This document shows positions 1 through 10,873 of a stretch of DNA of 64,000 bases, piece by piece (positions within the stretch are counted from its first letter, which is position 1; each line of letters opens with the position of its first letter). Location: the NCBI RefSeq assembly GCF_003323735.1, contig NZ_QOIM01000047.1:58158-122157 (forward strand). Reading direction: 5' to 3'. The DNA comes from Streptomyces reniochalinae (GTDB lineage: Bacteria; Actinomycetota; Actinomycetes; Streptomycetales; Streptomycetaceae). A program made the translations under genes and the position numbers. Below the pieces are notes generated by a model, which saw only the letters and a list, made by a program, of their open reading frames with translations, was not told the origin of the DNA and made no database searches.

Positions 1-47
1 TCCCCTTCGAAGACGTGACCATCACTATCAAGCGGAGCCGCGCATGA
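1..47 (+). CDS. folB: 3' end of dihydroneopterin aldolase (partial)
   Basis: Only the last 14 codons are in the window, ending PFEDVTITIKRSRA and a TGA at 45-47. This tail resembles the C-terminus of actinobacterial FolB, and its stop overlaps the folK start in an ATGA, as in translationally coupled folate operons. The identity rests mostly on this position directly before folK. FolB converts dihydroneopterin to the 6-hydroxymethyl pterin that FolK then uses. Confidence 0.7.
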   Translation, partial: PFEDVTITIKRSRA

Positions 48-640
48 CGCCGAACAGTGACCCGACCGTACAGCCGGTGCCCGCCTCGGTGGTGCAGCAG
101 GTGGATGCGGCCGACACGACCCTGCACAACCCGAACACCGCGATCCTGTCGCTGGGCAGCAACCTCGGCAACCGGCTGGAGTCCCTGCAAAGCGCAGTCG
201 ACGCACTCGCGGACACCCCGGGGCTGAAGGTCAAGGCCGTCTCCCCGGTCTACGAGACCGAACCGTGGGGCGTGGAGACCGACAGCCAGCCCAGCTACTT
301 CAACGCGATCGTCGTCGTGAGGACCACCCTGCCGCCCTCCTCGCTGCTGGAGCGCGGACACGCCATCGAGGAGGCGCTGGAGCGCAAACGCGAGGAGCGC
401 TGGGGGCCGCGCCCCATCGATGTGGACATCGTCGCCTACCAGGGCATCGTCTCCGACGACCCGCAGCTCACCCTGCCCCACCCGCGGGCGCACGAGCGCG
501 CGTTCGTCCTCGTGCCCTGGCACGACATCGACCCGGCGGCGGAGGTTCCCGGTCACGGTGCGATCGAGGCCCTGCTCGCCTCCCTCGGCCGGGAGGGCAT
601 CACCGCCCGTCCCGACCTGGAACTCGTCCTGCCCTCCTGA
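44..640 (+). CDS. folK: 2-amino-4-hydroxy-6-hydroxymethyldihydropteridine pyrophosphokinase
   Basis: A 198-residue HPPK that transfers pyrophosphate from ATP to hydroxymethyl-dihydropterin in folate synthesis. The first 30 or so residues are a non-conserved extension. The family motifs follow in order: LSLGSNLGNR near residues 35-44, YFNAIV near 86, RWGPRPIDVDI near 120 with the metal-binding aspartates, and LPHPRAHERAFVLVP near 144. The start overlaps the stop of the preceding folB by 4 nt, implying coupling. The DUF3180 gene follows 53 nt downstream on the same strand. Length and motifs are normal for the family. Confidence 0.96.
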   Translation: MTPNSDPTVQPVPASVVQQVDAADTTLHNPNTAILSLGSNLGNRLESLQSAVDALADTPGLKVKAVSPVYETEPWGVETDSQPSYFNAIVVVRTTLPPSSLLERGHAIEEALERKREERWGPRPIDVDIVAYQGIVSDDPQLTLPHPRAHERAFVLVPWHDIDPAAEVPGHGAIEALLASLGREGITARPDLELVLPS

Positions 641-693
641 GCGTTGGTGCCCGTGCCGCTGCCGACACCGCACCCCCGCGAGGTGGAAGACCG

Positions 694-1182
694 ATGAACC
701 AACTCCGAGTCCGCACCCTGGCGGCGCTCTTCGCCGTCGCCGGGGTGCTCTCGTGGGGCGCGGCGAGGCTCTGGGACTCGCTGGGCACGCTGCCGGGCGT
801 CCCCGTCGCCGCCCCCATCGTGCTCGGCGCCATCGCGGCGGTCCTGCTGGCCACCGCGCTGTCGCTGCGCTCCAAGCTGAAGGCGCAGCGGGAGCGGGAG
901 CCGGACGCCGAGGGCGTGGATCCGATGATGCCGGCGCGCGCCGCCCTCTTCGGCCAGGCGAGCGCCCTGGTCGCGGCGCTGGTCTCCGGCATGTACGGCG
1001 GTGCGGGGCTCTTCCTGATCACCGAGCGCGCCGACGTGCCGGCCCGCGCGAGCCAGTCCCTCTACGCGGGCCTCTCCGTCGTCGCGGGCATCGCGGTGAT
1101 AGCGGCCGCCGTCTACCTCGAACGCGTCTGCCGCCTTCCCGACGACGACGAGGACCACCGCCCGCCGACATCCCGCGCCTAG
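694..1182 (+). CDS. DUF3180 membrane protein
   Basis: A 162-residue protein with four hydrophobic segments (about residues 9-28, 36-57, 88-110 and 126-148) and an acidic, Asp-rich C-terminus. It matches the DUF3180 protein that follows folK across actinomycetes; its function is unknown. An ATG at 694 is preceded by a purine-rich AGGTGGA. The stop codon TAG is part of a CTAG that is duplicated at both ends of the adjacent 208-bp mobile repeat, so that repeat landed exactly on the end of this gene without altering the protein. Confidence 0.85.
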   Translation: MNQLRVRTLAALFAVAGVLSWGAARLWDSLGTLPGVPVAAPIVLGAIAAVLLATALSLRSKLKAQREREPDAEGVDPMMPARAALFGQASALVAALVSGMYGGAGLFLITERADVPARASQSLYAGLSVVAGIAVIAAAVYLERVCRLPDDDEDHRPPTSRA

Positions 1183-1390
1183 GTCGTGTCTTCAAAGTCC
1201 CGCCTGCCTGGCGGCGCCTGGCACGCACGCTCGCGGCGTTGTCGTCGGTCGCCGCTTCCCCCAGGGCTCGGCTTCGCTCGCCCCGGGAGGTGCCCCCACG
1301 CAGGGACTCCCTCCTCCGCCTTGCGAGCGCACGCACCAGACACCGCCAGGCCCGCCCTCCGGGCGGACGCCGCTACTTTGAAGACACTCC
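1183..1390. mobile_element. 208-bp MITE-like element, copy 1
   Basis: A non-coding 208-bp unit bounded by imperfect terminal inverted repeats whose shared core is GTGTCTTCAAAGT (1187-1199 and its complement at the right end). It is flanked by CTAG on both sides (1179-1182 and 1391-1394), which looks like a 4-bp target duplication of the kind made by some IS5-group transposases. A copy in inverse orientation occurs at 10574-10781, differing by as little as one base in the parts I compared. It encodes no transposase, so it is best called a MITE mobilised in trans. Confidence 0.8.
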
Positions 1391-1507
1391 CTAGCGCCCC
1401 GCCGGGCGCGTTCCGAGCCGAGCGCTCAGCGGTTTCCGTCGAGCCGCCGGCTCCTGGGCGGGTCGGCGGCCGCGTGGCGAGCCACCTGCTTCATGGCGGG
1501 CCGGCGG

Positions 1508-2113
1508 CTACTTGGCCAGGATCAGGCTCATGGCCTCGGCGCGTGTGGTGGCGTCGCGGAGCTGGCCGCGGACGGCCGAGGTCGTCGTCTTGGCGCCCGG
1601 CTTGCGCACCCCGCGCACCGACATGCACATGTGCTCGCACTCGATGACGACGATCACCCCGCGCGGCTCCAGTATCCGCATCAGCGAGTCGGCGATCTGG
1701 GTGGTCAGCCGCTCCTGCACCTGGGGTCGGCGGGCGAACACGTCGACCAGCCTGGCCAGCTTCGACAGGCCGGTGATCTTCCCGCTGGCGGCGGGGATGT
1801 AGCCCACGTGTGCCACGCCGTGGAACGGCAGCAGGTGGTGCTCGCACTGGCTGACGACCTCGATGTCCTTGACCAGGACCAGCTCGTCGTGGCCCAGGTC
1901 GAACGTCGTCGTCAGCACGTCCTCGGGGCGCTGGTGCAGCCCCGCGAACATCTCGCGGTACGCCCGCGCCACCCGCGCCGGGGTCTCCAGCAGGCCCTCG
2001 CGGTCGGGGTCCTCACCGACGGCGATGAGGATCTCGCGTACGGCGTTCTCGGCGCGCTTCTCGTCGAACTCGCCTATCGGGCGATCCCCGCCCAGGGTCA
2101 CCGGGTCGGTCAT
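1508..2113 (-). CDS. folE: GTP cyclohydrolase I
   Basis: A 201-residue FolE that converts GTP to dihydroneopterin triphosphate, the first step of folate synthesis. Visible hallmarks are QCEHHLLPFHG (residues 89-99), supplying zinc ligands C90 and H93, and EHMCMSVRGVRKPG, supplying C163, followed by the conserved TTTSAVRGQL. It reads towards folK/DUF3180 (convergent) and lies about 150 bp downstream of ftsH on the same strand. Length is normal. Confidence 0.97.
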   Translation of the reverse strand: MTDPVTLGGDRPIGEFDEKRAENAVREILIAVGEDPDREGLLETPARVARAYREMFAGLHQRPEDVLTTTFDLGHDELVLVKDIEVVSQCEHHLLPFHGVAHVGYIPAASGKITGLSKLARLVDVFARRPQVQERLTTQIADSLMRILEPRGVIVVIECEHMCMSVRGVRKPGAKTTTSAVRGQLRDATTRAEAMSLILAK

Positions 2114-2265
2114 GTGGTCCCTCGTTCCTTGACTCGCACAGCAGGCTCGACCTCAGCCCTTGCGTGCACACAGCGGAAAGCCGCGCCCCAGGCGTCAACG
2201 CGAGGGGCGCGGCTGACATTCCGCCGGTGGTCTCCCGGCCGCGGGGCTACCCCGCCGGCCTGGGA

Positions 2266-4323
<2,058 letters not shown>

Positions 4324-4381
4324 AGTGAGTTGAAAAGCCTGACCTTCGGACGGTACCCCAGCATTGTCACCCGGCGCCGCC

Positions 4382-4406
4382 GAGGACGGTCAACCACACC
4401 GTCCTC
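4382..4406. terminator. Hairpin between hpt and ftsH
   Basis: A perfect 9-bp stem (GAGGACGGT / ACCGTCCTC) with a 7-nt loop lies about 100 nt after the hpt stop and 60 nt before the ftsH start. There is no T-tract, as is common in streptomycetes. It could end hpt transcription or sit in the ftsH leader. Confidence 0.45.
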
Positions 4407-4502
4407 CGAACGTCCAACGAGGGGAACCGTCCCTGTGTTCCCGGCCCGGAATCCCGTACGGAGCGCCGGGGATTCGCGAACCGGAAGCCTGTACGAAATG
4501 CG

Positions 4503-5057
4503 TCAGCCGCCGTAGACGTGCGGGGCGAGCGTGCCGACGAAGGGGAGGTTGCGGTACTTCTCCGCGTAGTCCAGCCCGTAGCCGACGACGAACTCGTTGG
4601 GGATGTCGAACCCCACCCACTTCACGTCGATCGCCACCTTGGCCGCGTCCGGCTTGCGCAGCAGCGTGCACACGTTGAGCGAGGCGGGCTCGCGCGAGCC
4701 GAGGTTCGACAGCAGCCACGACAGCGTCAGGCCCGAGTCGATGATGTCCTCGACGATCAGGACGTGCCTGCCCTTGATGTCGGTGTCCAGGTCCTTGAGG
4801 ATGCGGACCACCCCCGAGGACTGGGTTCCGGCTCCGTAGGAGGAGACCGCCATCCAGTCCATCGTCGCCGGGGTGGACAGCGTCCGCGCCAGGTCCGCCA
4901 TCACCATGACCGCGCCCTTGAGCACCCCGACCAGCAGCAGGTCCTTGCCCGCGTACTCCGCGTCGATCCGCGCGGCCAGCTCGGCCAGCTTCGCGTCGAT
5001 CTCTTCCTTGCCGACCAGCACCGACTCCAGGTCCGTGCCCATGTCTTTCTCGTCCAC
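4503..5057 (-). CDS. hpt: Hypoxanthine phosphoribosyltransferase
   Basis: A 184-residue purine-salvage enzyme that joins hypoxanthine or guanine to PRPP. The PRPP-binding loop reads VLIVEDIIDSGLT (residues 99-111), and LLVGVLKGA (41-49) and SSYG (72-75) are the other active-site segments. The C-terminal GFDIPNEFVVGYGLDYAE is typical of bacterial Hpt. Translation could also start at an internal ATG at residue 6. It sits between tilS and ftsH, the usual actinomycete order, all on the minus strand. Confidence 0.96.
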   Translation of the reverse strand: MDEKDMGTDLESVLVGKEEIDAKLAELAARIDAEYAGKDLLLVGVLKGAVMVMADLARTLSTPATMDWMAVSSYGAGTQSSGVVRILKDLDTDIKGRHVLIVEDIIDSGLTLSWLLSNLGSREPASLNVCTLLRKPDAAKVAIDVKWVGFDIPNEFVVGYGLDYAEKYRNLPFVGTLAPHVYGG

Positions 5058-5143
5058 CCGTGCCGCTCTCGCTCGTCGAGTCCGCCAAGGTCCCGACCCG
5101 CCGGGAGACCGGACGGTCGACCCGGGTGGTGCCGGGACGCCGG

Positions 5144-6526
5144 TCAGTTCGGTGAGCCGCGCCGAATGACCAGTCTGCCACCCTGCCGTGCGACCTCCAC
5201 ACGCCCGGGGAGGTTCAGCGCCCGCTGGCCGCGCCAGGCGGTCAACAGCCGGTCCATCTCCTCGATGTGCCGGGCGAAGAGGGAGCCGGGGGGCGAGCCC
5301 GCCTCGATGGCCGCCCGGCGCAGCACCCGGCGGCGCACCGCGGGCGGCAGCGCGTACAGCCGCGCGACATCCAGTTCCACGCGTACGTCCGATCCGGCGA
5401 CGGGGTCGCCCGGCTGCGCGGTCACGGACCGCACCACCGCGCCCGCCGCCGCCTCGGAGCCGGGCTGCTGCCCGTATACCGCCGCCACCGGGTCCGCCTC
5501 GGCGCGGGGCCCCGGCGCCGACCCCGGCACGTCCTCGGAACGGGGGCCGGGCGCCGTCTCACACGTGTTCTCGGAGCGGCCCACGGGCGCCGCCTCGCAG
5601 GTGTCCTCGGGCGAGGCGGCCTGCTGCGGGGTGCGCAGGACCGCGCGCTCGGCGTCGTCCGTCCAGGCGTCCAGCGCGTCGGCGTCGTCACGGGAGAGCT
5701 GGGCCGTACGCGCCAGTGCCTCGATCACGCCCTTGCCGAGCGCCTTCTCCAGCGCGGGCAGCGCCTCGTGGCGCACCCGGGAGCGGGTGTAGGCGGGGTC
5801 CGCGTTGTGCGGGTCGTCCCAGACCGGGAGCGACTGGACCATGCACGCCTTGCGGGTGGTCTGGCGGTCCACGCCCAGGAACGGACGCCGGTAGCGGCCG
5901 TGCGGCCCGGAGACGGCGGCCATGCCGGACAGCGAGCGGGTGCCGGAGCCGCGTGCCAGGCCGAGCAGCACCGTCTCGGCCTGGTCGTCCCGGGTGTGGC
6001 CGAGCAGGACGGCGGCCGCGCCGTACCGTTCGGCGACCTCGTCGAGCGCGGCGTAGCGGGCCTCACGCGCGGCCGCCTCGGGCCCGGTGCTGGTACGTGC
6101 GATGTGCACGGCGACCGACTCGACGGGGGTCAGGCCGAGGTCGGTGAGGCGGCCCGCGACGTCCTCGGCACGCTCGGCGGAGCCGGCCTGGAGGCCGTGG
6201 TCGACCGTGACGCCTCCCGCGCGCACGCCGAGGCGGGGGGCCTCGAAGGCGAGCGCCGAGGCGAGCGCCATGGAGTCGGCGCCGCCGGAGCAGGCCACCA
6301 GGACGAGCGGCGGCAGCGGCTCGGCGGGGGCGGCGGCGCGGGGGGCCGCCGGGGCCGAGGCCGCGGGGACCGCTGCCGTGGGGGTCGGGGCCGCGGGCTC
6401 TGCCGCGGGGGCCGCGCTGCCGGCGGCGGCCACCTGCCCGCCCTGCGGGCCCTGCGCGCTGAGCACGTCGTGGAGTGTGCGGCGTACCGCCAGGCGTATC
6501 GCGGCGACCGCGGGGTGGGGACCCAT
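5144..6526 (-). CDS. tilS: tRNA(Ile)-lysidine synthase
   Basis: A 460-residue TilS that makes lysidine at the wobble position of the AUA-reading tRNA-Ile. The PP-loop ATPase motif SGGADS is at residues 80-85, followed by HTRDDQAET and RPFLGVDRQTTR. Two unusual inserts interrupt the fold: an Ala/Pro-rich stretch at about 28-72 before the PP-loop, and a segment at about 300-350 built from imperfect repeats of the type SEDTCEAAPxxR. Both look like low-complexity expansions. The C-terminal substrate domain is short. It is followed by hpt on the same strand. Confidence 0.93.
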   Translation of the reverse strand: MGPHPAVAAIRLAVRRTLHDVLSAQGPQGGQVAAAGSAAPAAEPAAPTPTAAVPAASAPAAPRAAAPAEPLPPLVLVACSGGADSMALASALAFEAPRLGVRAGGVTVDHGLQAGSAERAEDVAGRLTDLGLTPVESVAVHIARTSTGPEAAAREARYAALDEVAERYGAAAVLLGHTRDDQAETVLLGLARGSGTRSLSGMAAVSGPHGRYRRPFLGVDRQTTRKACMVQSLPVWDDPHNADPAYTRSRVRHEALPALEKALGKGVIEALARTAQLSRDDADALDAWTDDAERAVLRTPQQAASPEDTCEAAPVGRSENTCETAPGPRSEDVPGSAPGPRAEADPVAAVYGQQPGSEAAAGAVVRSVTAQPGDPVAGSDVRVELDVARLYALPPAVRRRVLRRAAIEAGSPPGSLFARHIEEMDRLLTAWRGQRALNLPGRVEVARQGGRLVIRRGSPN

Positions 6527-6745
6527 GTCCGATTCACTTCCTCGTCAAGGATCTGCGCCTACACCGCGGGTGGGGGCTCCGCGGTACTCGGGCGCTTGGG
6601 GGGAGTTGAAGGCCGACTCTTATCACGCTGAGTATGCTGATGGTGACAGAGACGGACCCTGTTCCCCGAGCATCGCACGCGTACCCCGCCCACACGGTCC
6701 CTCGGAAGAGTGATTGGAACAGCGTCCGAAGCGCCCCCCGGCGCC

Positions 6746-7888
6746 TCAGTCGGCCTTGCGGTGCACCCGCGCGATCCACTCGGCAGGCTCGGCGATCTCC
6801 GCCTTCGTCGGCAGGGTGTTCGGGGAGGTCCACACCCGGTTGAACCCCTCCATGCCCACCTCGTCCACCACGGCGCGCACGAACCGCTCCCCGTCCCGGT
6901 ACTGGCGCAGCTTCGCGTCCAGCCCCAGCAGCTTGCGCAGCGCCAGGTCGAGGCGGCTCGCGCCGCTCGCGCGGCGCTTTTGGAACTTCTCCCTGATCTC
7001 GGTGACCGACGGGACGACCTGCGGCCCCACCCCGTCCATCACGTAGTCGGCGTGCCCCTCCAGCAGCGACATCACGGCCGTCAGCCGGCCGAGGACCTCG
7101 CGCTGGGCGGGGGTCTGCACCAGCTCGACGAGGCTGGGCTTCTCCTCGGCCCCGGCCTCGGACCCCTGCTCGTCCTCCCCCGGCTTGCCGCCGCTCAGCG
7201 CCTGCGCGGCCTCCCTGATCCGCTCCAGCAGCGTGGAGGGGTCGATGTCGGTCTGCTCCAGGAACGCCTGGATCTCCATCCGCAGGTGGTCACGGAGCCA
7301 GGGCACGGCCGTGAACTGCGTACGGTGCGTCTCCTCGTGCAGGCACACCCACAGCCGGAAGTCGTGCGGGTCCACCTTCAGCTCCCGCTCGACGCTCACG
7401 ATGTTCGGCGCCACCAGCAGCAGACGTCCACCGCCGTCGGCGCCGCCCGGCAGGTCACGGCCCGCGGGCGCGAACGTCTCGTACTGGCCCAGCACCCGCG
7501 AGGAGAGGAACGACAGCAGCATCCCGACCTCGACGCCGGTGACCTTGCCGCCGACGGCGCCCAGCACGGCGCCGCCCGGCATCCCGGCACGGCGCTCCCG
7601 CACCTTCGTCAGCAGCGGGGAGAGCAGCTCGCGGAAGCCCGCGACGTTGGCCTTCACCCAGCCGGCCCGGTCCACCACCAGGACAGGGGTGTCCGCCTGC
7701 TCGCCGGCGGGACGCAGCTTGGTGAAGCCGCGCACGTGCTCCTCGGAGGCCGAGGCGTGCCGCCGCAGCTCCGCGACGATGCCGCGCGCCTCCTCCCGGC
7801 TCACCTCAGGGCCCGGTCGCCCGAGCCGGGTCGCGGTCGAGACCGCGAGATTCCAGTCGACCATCTCCACACCACCGAGGCTCGTCAT
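6746..7888 (-). CDS. DUF2342 zinc-dependent metalloprotease-like protein
   Basis: About 380 residues. The motif LHEETHRTQF contains HEXXH and supports a zinc hydrolase fold; the family (DUF2342, sometimes annotated as F420-biosynthesis associated) has no firm function. The frame is open further upstream to 8074, but that extension is low-complexity. I prefer the ATG at 7888 (MTSLGGVEMVDWN), with GAAGGA just before it; the ATG at 7864 is also possible. Its position between tilS and dacB is the usual streptomycete arrangement. Confidence 0.85.
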   Translation of the reverse strand: MTSLGGVEMVDWNLAVSTATRLGRPGPEVSREEARGIVAELRRHASASEEHVRGFTKLRPAGEQADTPVLVVDRAGWVKANVAGFRELLSPLLTKVRERRAGMPGGAVLGAVGGKVTGVEVGMLLSFLSSRVLGQYETFAPAGRDLPGGADGGGRLLLVAPNIVSVERELKVDPHDFRLWVCLHEETHRTQFTAVPWLRDHLRMEIQAFLEQTDIDPSTLLERIREAAQALSGGKPGEDEQGSEAGAEEKPSLVELVQTPAQREVLGRLTAVMSLLEGHADYVMDGVGPQVVPSVTEIREKFQKRRASGASRLDLALRKLLGLDAKLRQYRDGERFVRAVVDEVGMEGFNRVWTSPNTLPTKAEIAEPAEWIARVHRKAD

Positions 7889-8150
7889 TCCTTCACCGTA
7901 CGTGCCGTGCGCCCCGTCCGGGAGCCGACCGGAGGACCAGGCGTCCCCTAAGGGCGCGGGCCCGCTTCCCCGGGGTTTTCCGGCGGCGCGGGCCGGCTCT
8001 TCGCGGGGTACCCGCCGCTCGGTGGCGTTACCAGGCCGGCCGACGGCGGCCCGGGACGAGGCCGGTCGCGGCACCGGAGCGGACCGGTCGCGCTGTCGCG
8101 TGGGGCGGCTCAGCCACGGCGAGTCAGGGCGGCCGCGGTATGCGGCCGGC

Positions 8151-9782
8151 TCAGCCCGCGGACGGCGAGTCGCGGCAGCCGCAGTTGGCGAGTGTCGAGG
8201 CCATGCGGTCGAGCGACTTCTCCGCCGCGTCGGCGCCCGGGGCGCCGCTGGTCATGAAGGCGAAGGCCAGCATCCGCCCGTCCGCGTCCACCACCGTGCC
8301 CGCCAGCGTGTTCACCCCGGTCAGCGTGCCGGTCTTCGCCCGTACGAGGCCCGCGCCCGGCCCGCCCCGCTCGCCACCGTAGCGGTCGTCCAGCGTGCCG
8401 CTGAACCCCGCGACGGGCAGTCCCGTCAGGACGGTGCGCAGCCCTGGACGGTGCGGGTCGGCCGCCAGAGTGAGCAGCCTCGTCAGCAGCGCGGGCGAGA
8501 CGCGGTCGCCGCGGTCGAGGCCGCTGCCGTCCTCGAAGCGTGCCCCCTCCACGGGCAGGCCGAGCCTCTCTAGGATCCCCTCGACGGCGCGGCCCGCCCC
8601 CGCGAAGCTCGCGTCGGCGCCCTCGGCCAGTGCCGTCTGACGGGCGAGGGCCTCGGCGATGTCGTTGTCGCTGTTGGTGAGCATCCGCTCGACCAGCGCG
8701 CTCAGCGGCTGCGACCGGTGCACGGCGAGCGGGTGCGCTTCCTGGGCCGCCGTGCGCTTCTTCGGCTCGCCCTCGACGGTGACGCCCGCGTCCCGCAGGC
8801 GGTCGGCGAACAGGGCGGCGGCCTCCCGCGCCGGGTCGGCGGCCCGGGGTGCGGGGCCGTGGTCGCTGCCGTCGCTCCTGCCCTCCTGCACCATCAGGGG
8901 AGTGACCCGGGCGATGTTCTCGTTGGGTGCGATGGGGTGCTGCTCGGACCCCTCGTAGAGCGAGGTGTCGTAGCGGACGCGCACGTCTTCGACGCCCTTC
9001 TTCTCCAGGGCGCGGGCCGCCTCCTCGGCCAGATCCTCGACCTGGCCCTCGGTCAGCGTGGGGTCGCCGCCGCCGACCAGGGTGACGCGGTCGCCGGTAC
9101 CCACCGCCCTGGTGGCGATGCGGTAGGTGTCCCCCCGGGCCTTCAGCGCGGCGACGGCCGTCGCCAGCTTGACCGTGGAGGCGGGCGCGGAGACCTCAAA
9201 GGCACCCTTCGAGAACAGCTGCCGTCCGGTGACGGCGTCCACAACCGACGCGTGGCGCACCGTGCCGAGCGCCCCGTCCTCGATCAGCGGTTCGAGCGTG
9301 TCGGCGAGCGCCGAGGCCGTGGGCGGCGGCACCTGCTCGGGGCGGGTCACGCCCGAACCGCTCTGCGGCCCGCCCTCTCCCCCGTCCCGGCGCGCCGTCG
9401 GCCCGGCCGCGGCCAGCACCTGCGGCGCCGTGAGCACAGCCGGGCCCCCGCCGGGCGTGTGGTCCCCGCCACTTCCCGCCCCTTGCCGGGCCGCCCACAC
9501 CCGCTCGGCCGTACGCTGACCCGAGTCCCACGGCCCCGCGGCGGCCACCGCCACCAGCGCGACCACGAGTCCCAGCGCGGCGGAGGCGGCGCTCAGCCGT
9601 ACGGTCTGACGCTGCTGCGGGGCGGCGGCCCGCCAGCGACGCCCGGCCGCTCGCGCGCAGGACCGGGCGCGACCACGCACCCGTCGGGCCGTCCGGGAGG
9701 CGGAACCGTATGCCCGGTTCGCGGTGTCACGCACCTTCGCCACGGCGTCATGCACCACGACCAGCCCCTTTCGCGAGCACAC
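8151..9782 (-). CDS. dacB: D-alanyl-D-alanine carboxypeptidase/endopeptidase (PBP4, peptidase S13)
   Basis: A 543-residue low-molecular-weight penicillin-binding protein acting on peptidoglycan outside the membrane. The three active-site motifs are present: STVK in APASTVKLAT (about residue 200), SDN in TNSDNDIAEALARQ (about 374) and KTG in RAKTGTLTGVN (about 487). The N-terminus is Arg-rich for about 60 residues, then a single signal-anchor helix (about 65-86). The exact start is uncertain among several GTG/ATG codons in the basic leader. The inorganic pyrophosphatase gene is divergent upstream. Confidence 0.93.
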   Translation of the reverse strand: MCSRKGLVVVHDAVAKVRDTANRAYGSASRTARRVRGRARSCARAAGRRWRAAAPQQRQTVRLSAASAALGLVVALVAVAAAGPWDSGQRTAERVWAARQGAGSGGDHTPGGGPAVLTAPQVLAAAGPTARRDGGEGGPQSGSGVTRPEQVPPPTASALADTLEPLIEDGALGTVRHASVVDAVTGRQLFSKGAFEVSAPASTVKLATAVAALKARGDTYRIATRAVGTGDRVTLVGGGDPTLTEGQVEDLAEEAARALEKKGVEDVRVRYDTSLYEGSEQHPIAPNENIARVTPLMVQEGRSDGSDHGPAPRAADPAREAAALFADRLRDAGVTVEGEPKKRTAAQEAHPLAVHRSQPLSALVERMLTNSDNDIAEALARQTALAEGADASFAGAGRAVEGILERLGLPVEGARFEDGSGLDRGDRVSPALLTRLLTLAADPHRPGLRTVLTGLPVAGFSGTLDDRYGGERGGPGAGLVRAKTGTLTGVNTLAGTVVDADGRMLAFAFMTSGAPGADAAEKSLDRMASTLANCGCRDSPSAG

Positions 9783-9822
9783 ATGTGCGTGGGGGACACT
9801 TAATCACCAGACTGGAGTTCTT

Positions 9823-9840
9823 CTGGGGGACGGCCCCCAG
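9823..9840. other. Short hairpin between dacB and ppa
   Basis: CTGGGGG and CCCCCAG form a 7-bp stem with a 4-nt loop in the divergent gap between dacB and ppa. It may lie in one of the two leaders. No function can be assigned. Confidence 0.3.
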
Positions 9841-9888
9841 GGCACACGAGTGCTGATCTCATCATGATCTATACACAAGGAGCCTCCC

Positions 9889-10377
9889 TTGGAGTTCGAC
9901 GTCACCATCGAGATCCCGAAGGGCTCGCGGAACAAGTACGAGGTCGACCACGAGACGGGCCGCATCCGCCTGGACCGCCACCTGTTCACCTCGACCGTGT
10001 ACCCCGCGGACTACGGCTTCGTCGACGGCACCCTGGGCGAGGACGGCGACCCGCTCGACGCGCTCGTCCTGCTGGAGGAGCCCACCTTCCCCGGATGCAT
10101 CATCAAGTGCCGCGCCATCGGGATGTTCCGCATGACCGACGAGGCCGGCGGCGACGACAAGCTGCTGTGCGTGCCCGCCTCCGACCCGCGGATGGAGCAC
10201 CTGCGCGACATCCACCACGTCAGCGAGTTCGACCGGCTGGAGATCCAGCACTTCTTCGAGGTCTACAAGGACCTGGAGCCCGGCAAGTCCGTCGAGGGTG
10301 CCGACTGGGTGGGGCGGGCTGAGGCGGAGTCCGAGGTCGAGGCGTCCATCAAGCGGTTGGCTGCCGCCGGGCACTGA
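9889..10377 (+). CDS. ppa: Inorganic pyrophosphatase
   Basis: A 162-residue family I soluble pyrophosphatase that hydrolyses PPi to drive biosynthetic reactions. The start is a TTG preceded by a strong AAGGAG at 9877-9882. Metal-binding aspartates are in EDGDPLDALV, preceded by YPADYGFVDGT. The translation begins EFDVTIEIPKGSRNKYEVD, typical of the family. It is divergent from dacB. Confidence 0.97.
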   Translation: MEFDVTIEIPKGSRNKYEVDHETGRIRLDRHLFTSTVYPADYGFVDGTLGEDGDPLDALVLLEEPTFPGCIIKCRAIGMFRMTDEAGGDDKLLCVPASDPRMEHLRDIHHVSEFDRLEIQHFFEVYKDLEPGKSVEGADWVGRAEAESEVEASIKRLAAAGH

Positions 10378-10569
10378 GCTTCCTCGTCTGTTGCCGCGCC
10401 TTCGGGGGCGGGCCCCCATGGCCTTCCCCTCTCCGTGGGGCCGCCCACCCCTGCGGGTGTTGCGCTCTGTTGGGGGGCTCCTCCCCCCAAGCCCCCCGGG
10501 GTCTCGCCGACCAGGCGTTGGGGCGGCGCTGCCCCCCGACTGCCCCCCGCTACGGGGGCTCCGCCCCCC
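10378..10569. other. Non-coding GC-rich gap after ppa
   Basis: About 190 bp of G- and C-runs such as GGGGGCTCC and CCCCCCG. The open frames here are artefacts of base composition. Several self-complementary runs could fold and may end ppa transcription, but I see no single convincing terminator. Confidence 0.5.
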
Positions 10570-10573
10570 CTAG

Positions 10574-10781
10574 GGAGTGTCTTCAAAGTAGCGGCGTCCG
10601 CCCGCAGGGCGGGCCTGGCGGTGTCTGGTGCGTGCGCTCGCAAGGCGGAGGAGGGAGTCCCTGCGTGGGGGCACCTCCCGGGGCGAGCGAAGCCGAGCCC
10701 TGGGGGAAGCGGCGACCGACGACAACGCCGCGAGCGTGCGTGCCAGGCGCCGCCAGGCAGGCGGGACTTTGAAGACACGAC
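10574..10781. mobile_element. 208-bp MITE-like element, copy 2 (inverted relative to copy 1)
   Basis: Same length as the element at 1183-1390, in the opposite orientation, flanked by CTAG at 10570-10573 and 10782-10785. The terminal repeat core ACTTTGAAGACAC is complete at both ends. A difference from copy 1 is seen in the short GC-rich arm (CCCTGCGGG here, CCCTCCGGG there), so both insertions are recent or conserved. No coding capacity. Confidence 0.8.
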
Positions 10782-10873
10782 CTAGGAGCCCCCGGGGGAT
10801 TTCATACCTCCCTCTTGAGTGAGAGACGGGCCGGCGACTGGATGCGGGGGCTGAGGCCCGATGCAGGTGGAGG

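Noticed and set aside
1..2113. Rearranged fol operon (folK and folE on opposite strands)
   Set aside because: Convergent folK and folE is, as I recall, the normal streptomycete order, so no rearrangement is needed.
10378..10570. Small plus-strand proteins after ppa
   Set aside because: Frames are open only because of extreme GC; they consist of Pro/Arg/Gly runs and have no ribosome sites.
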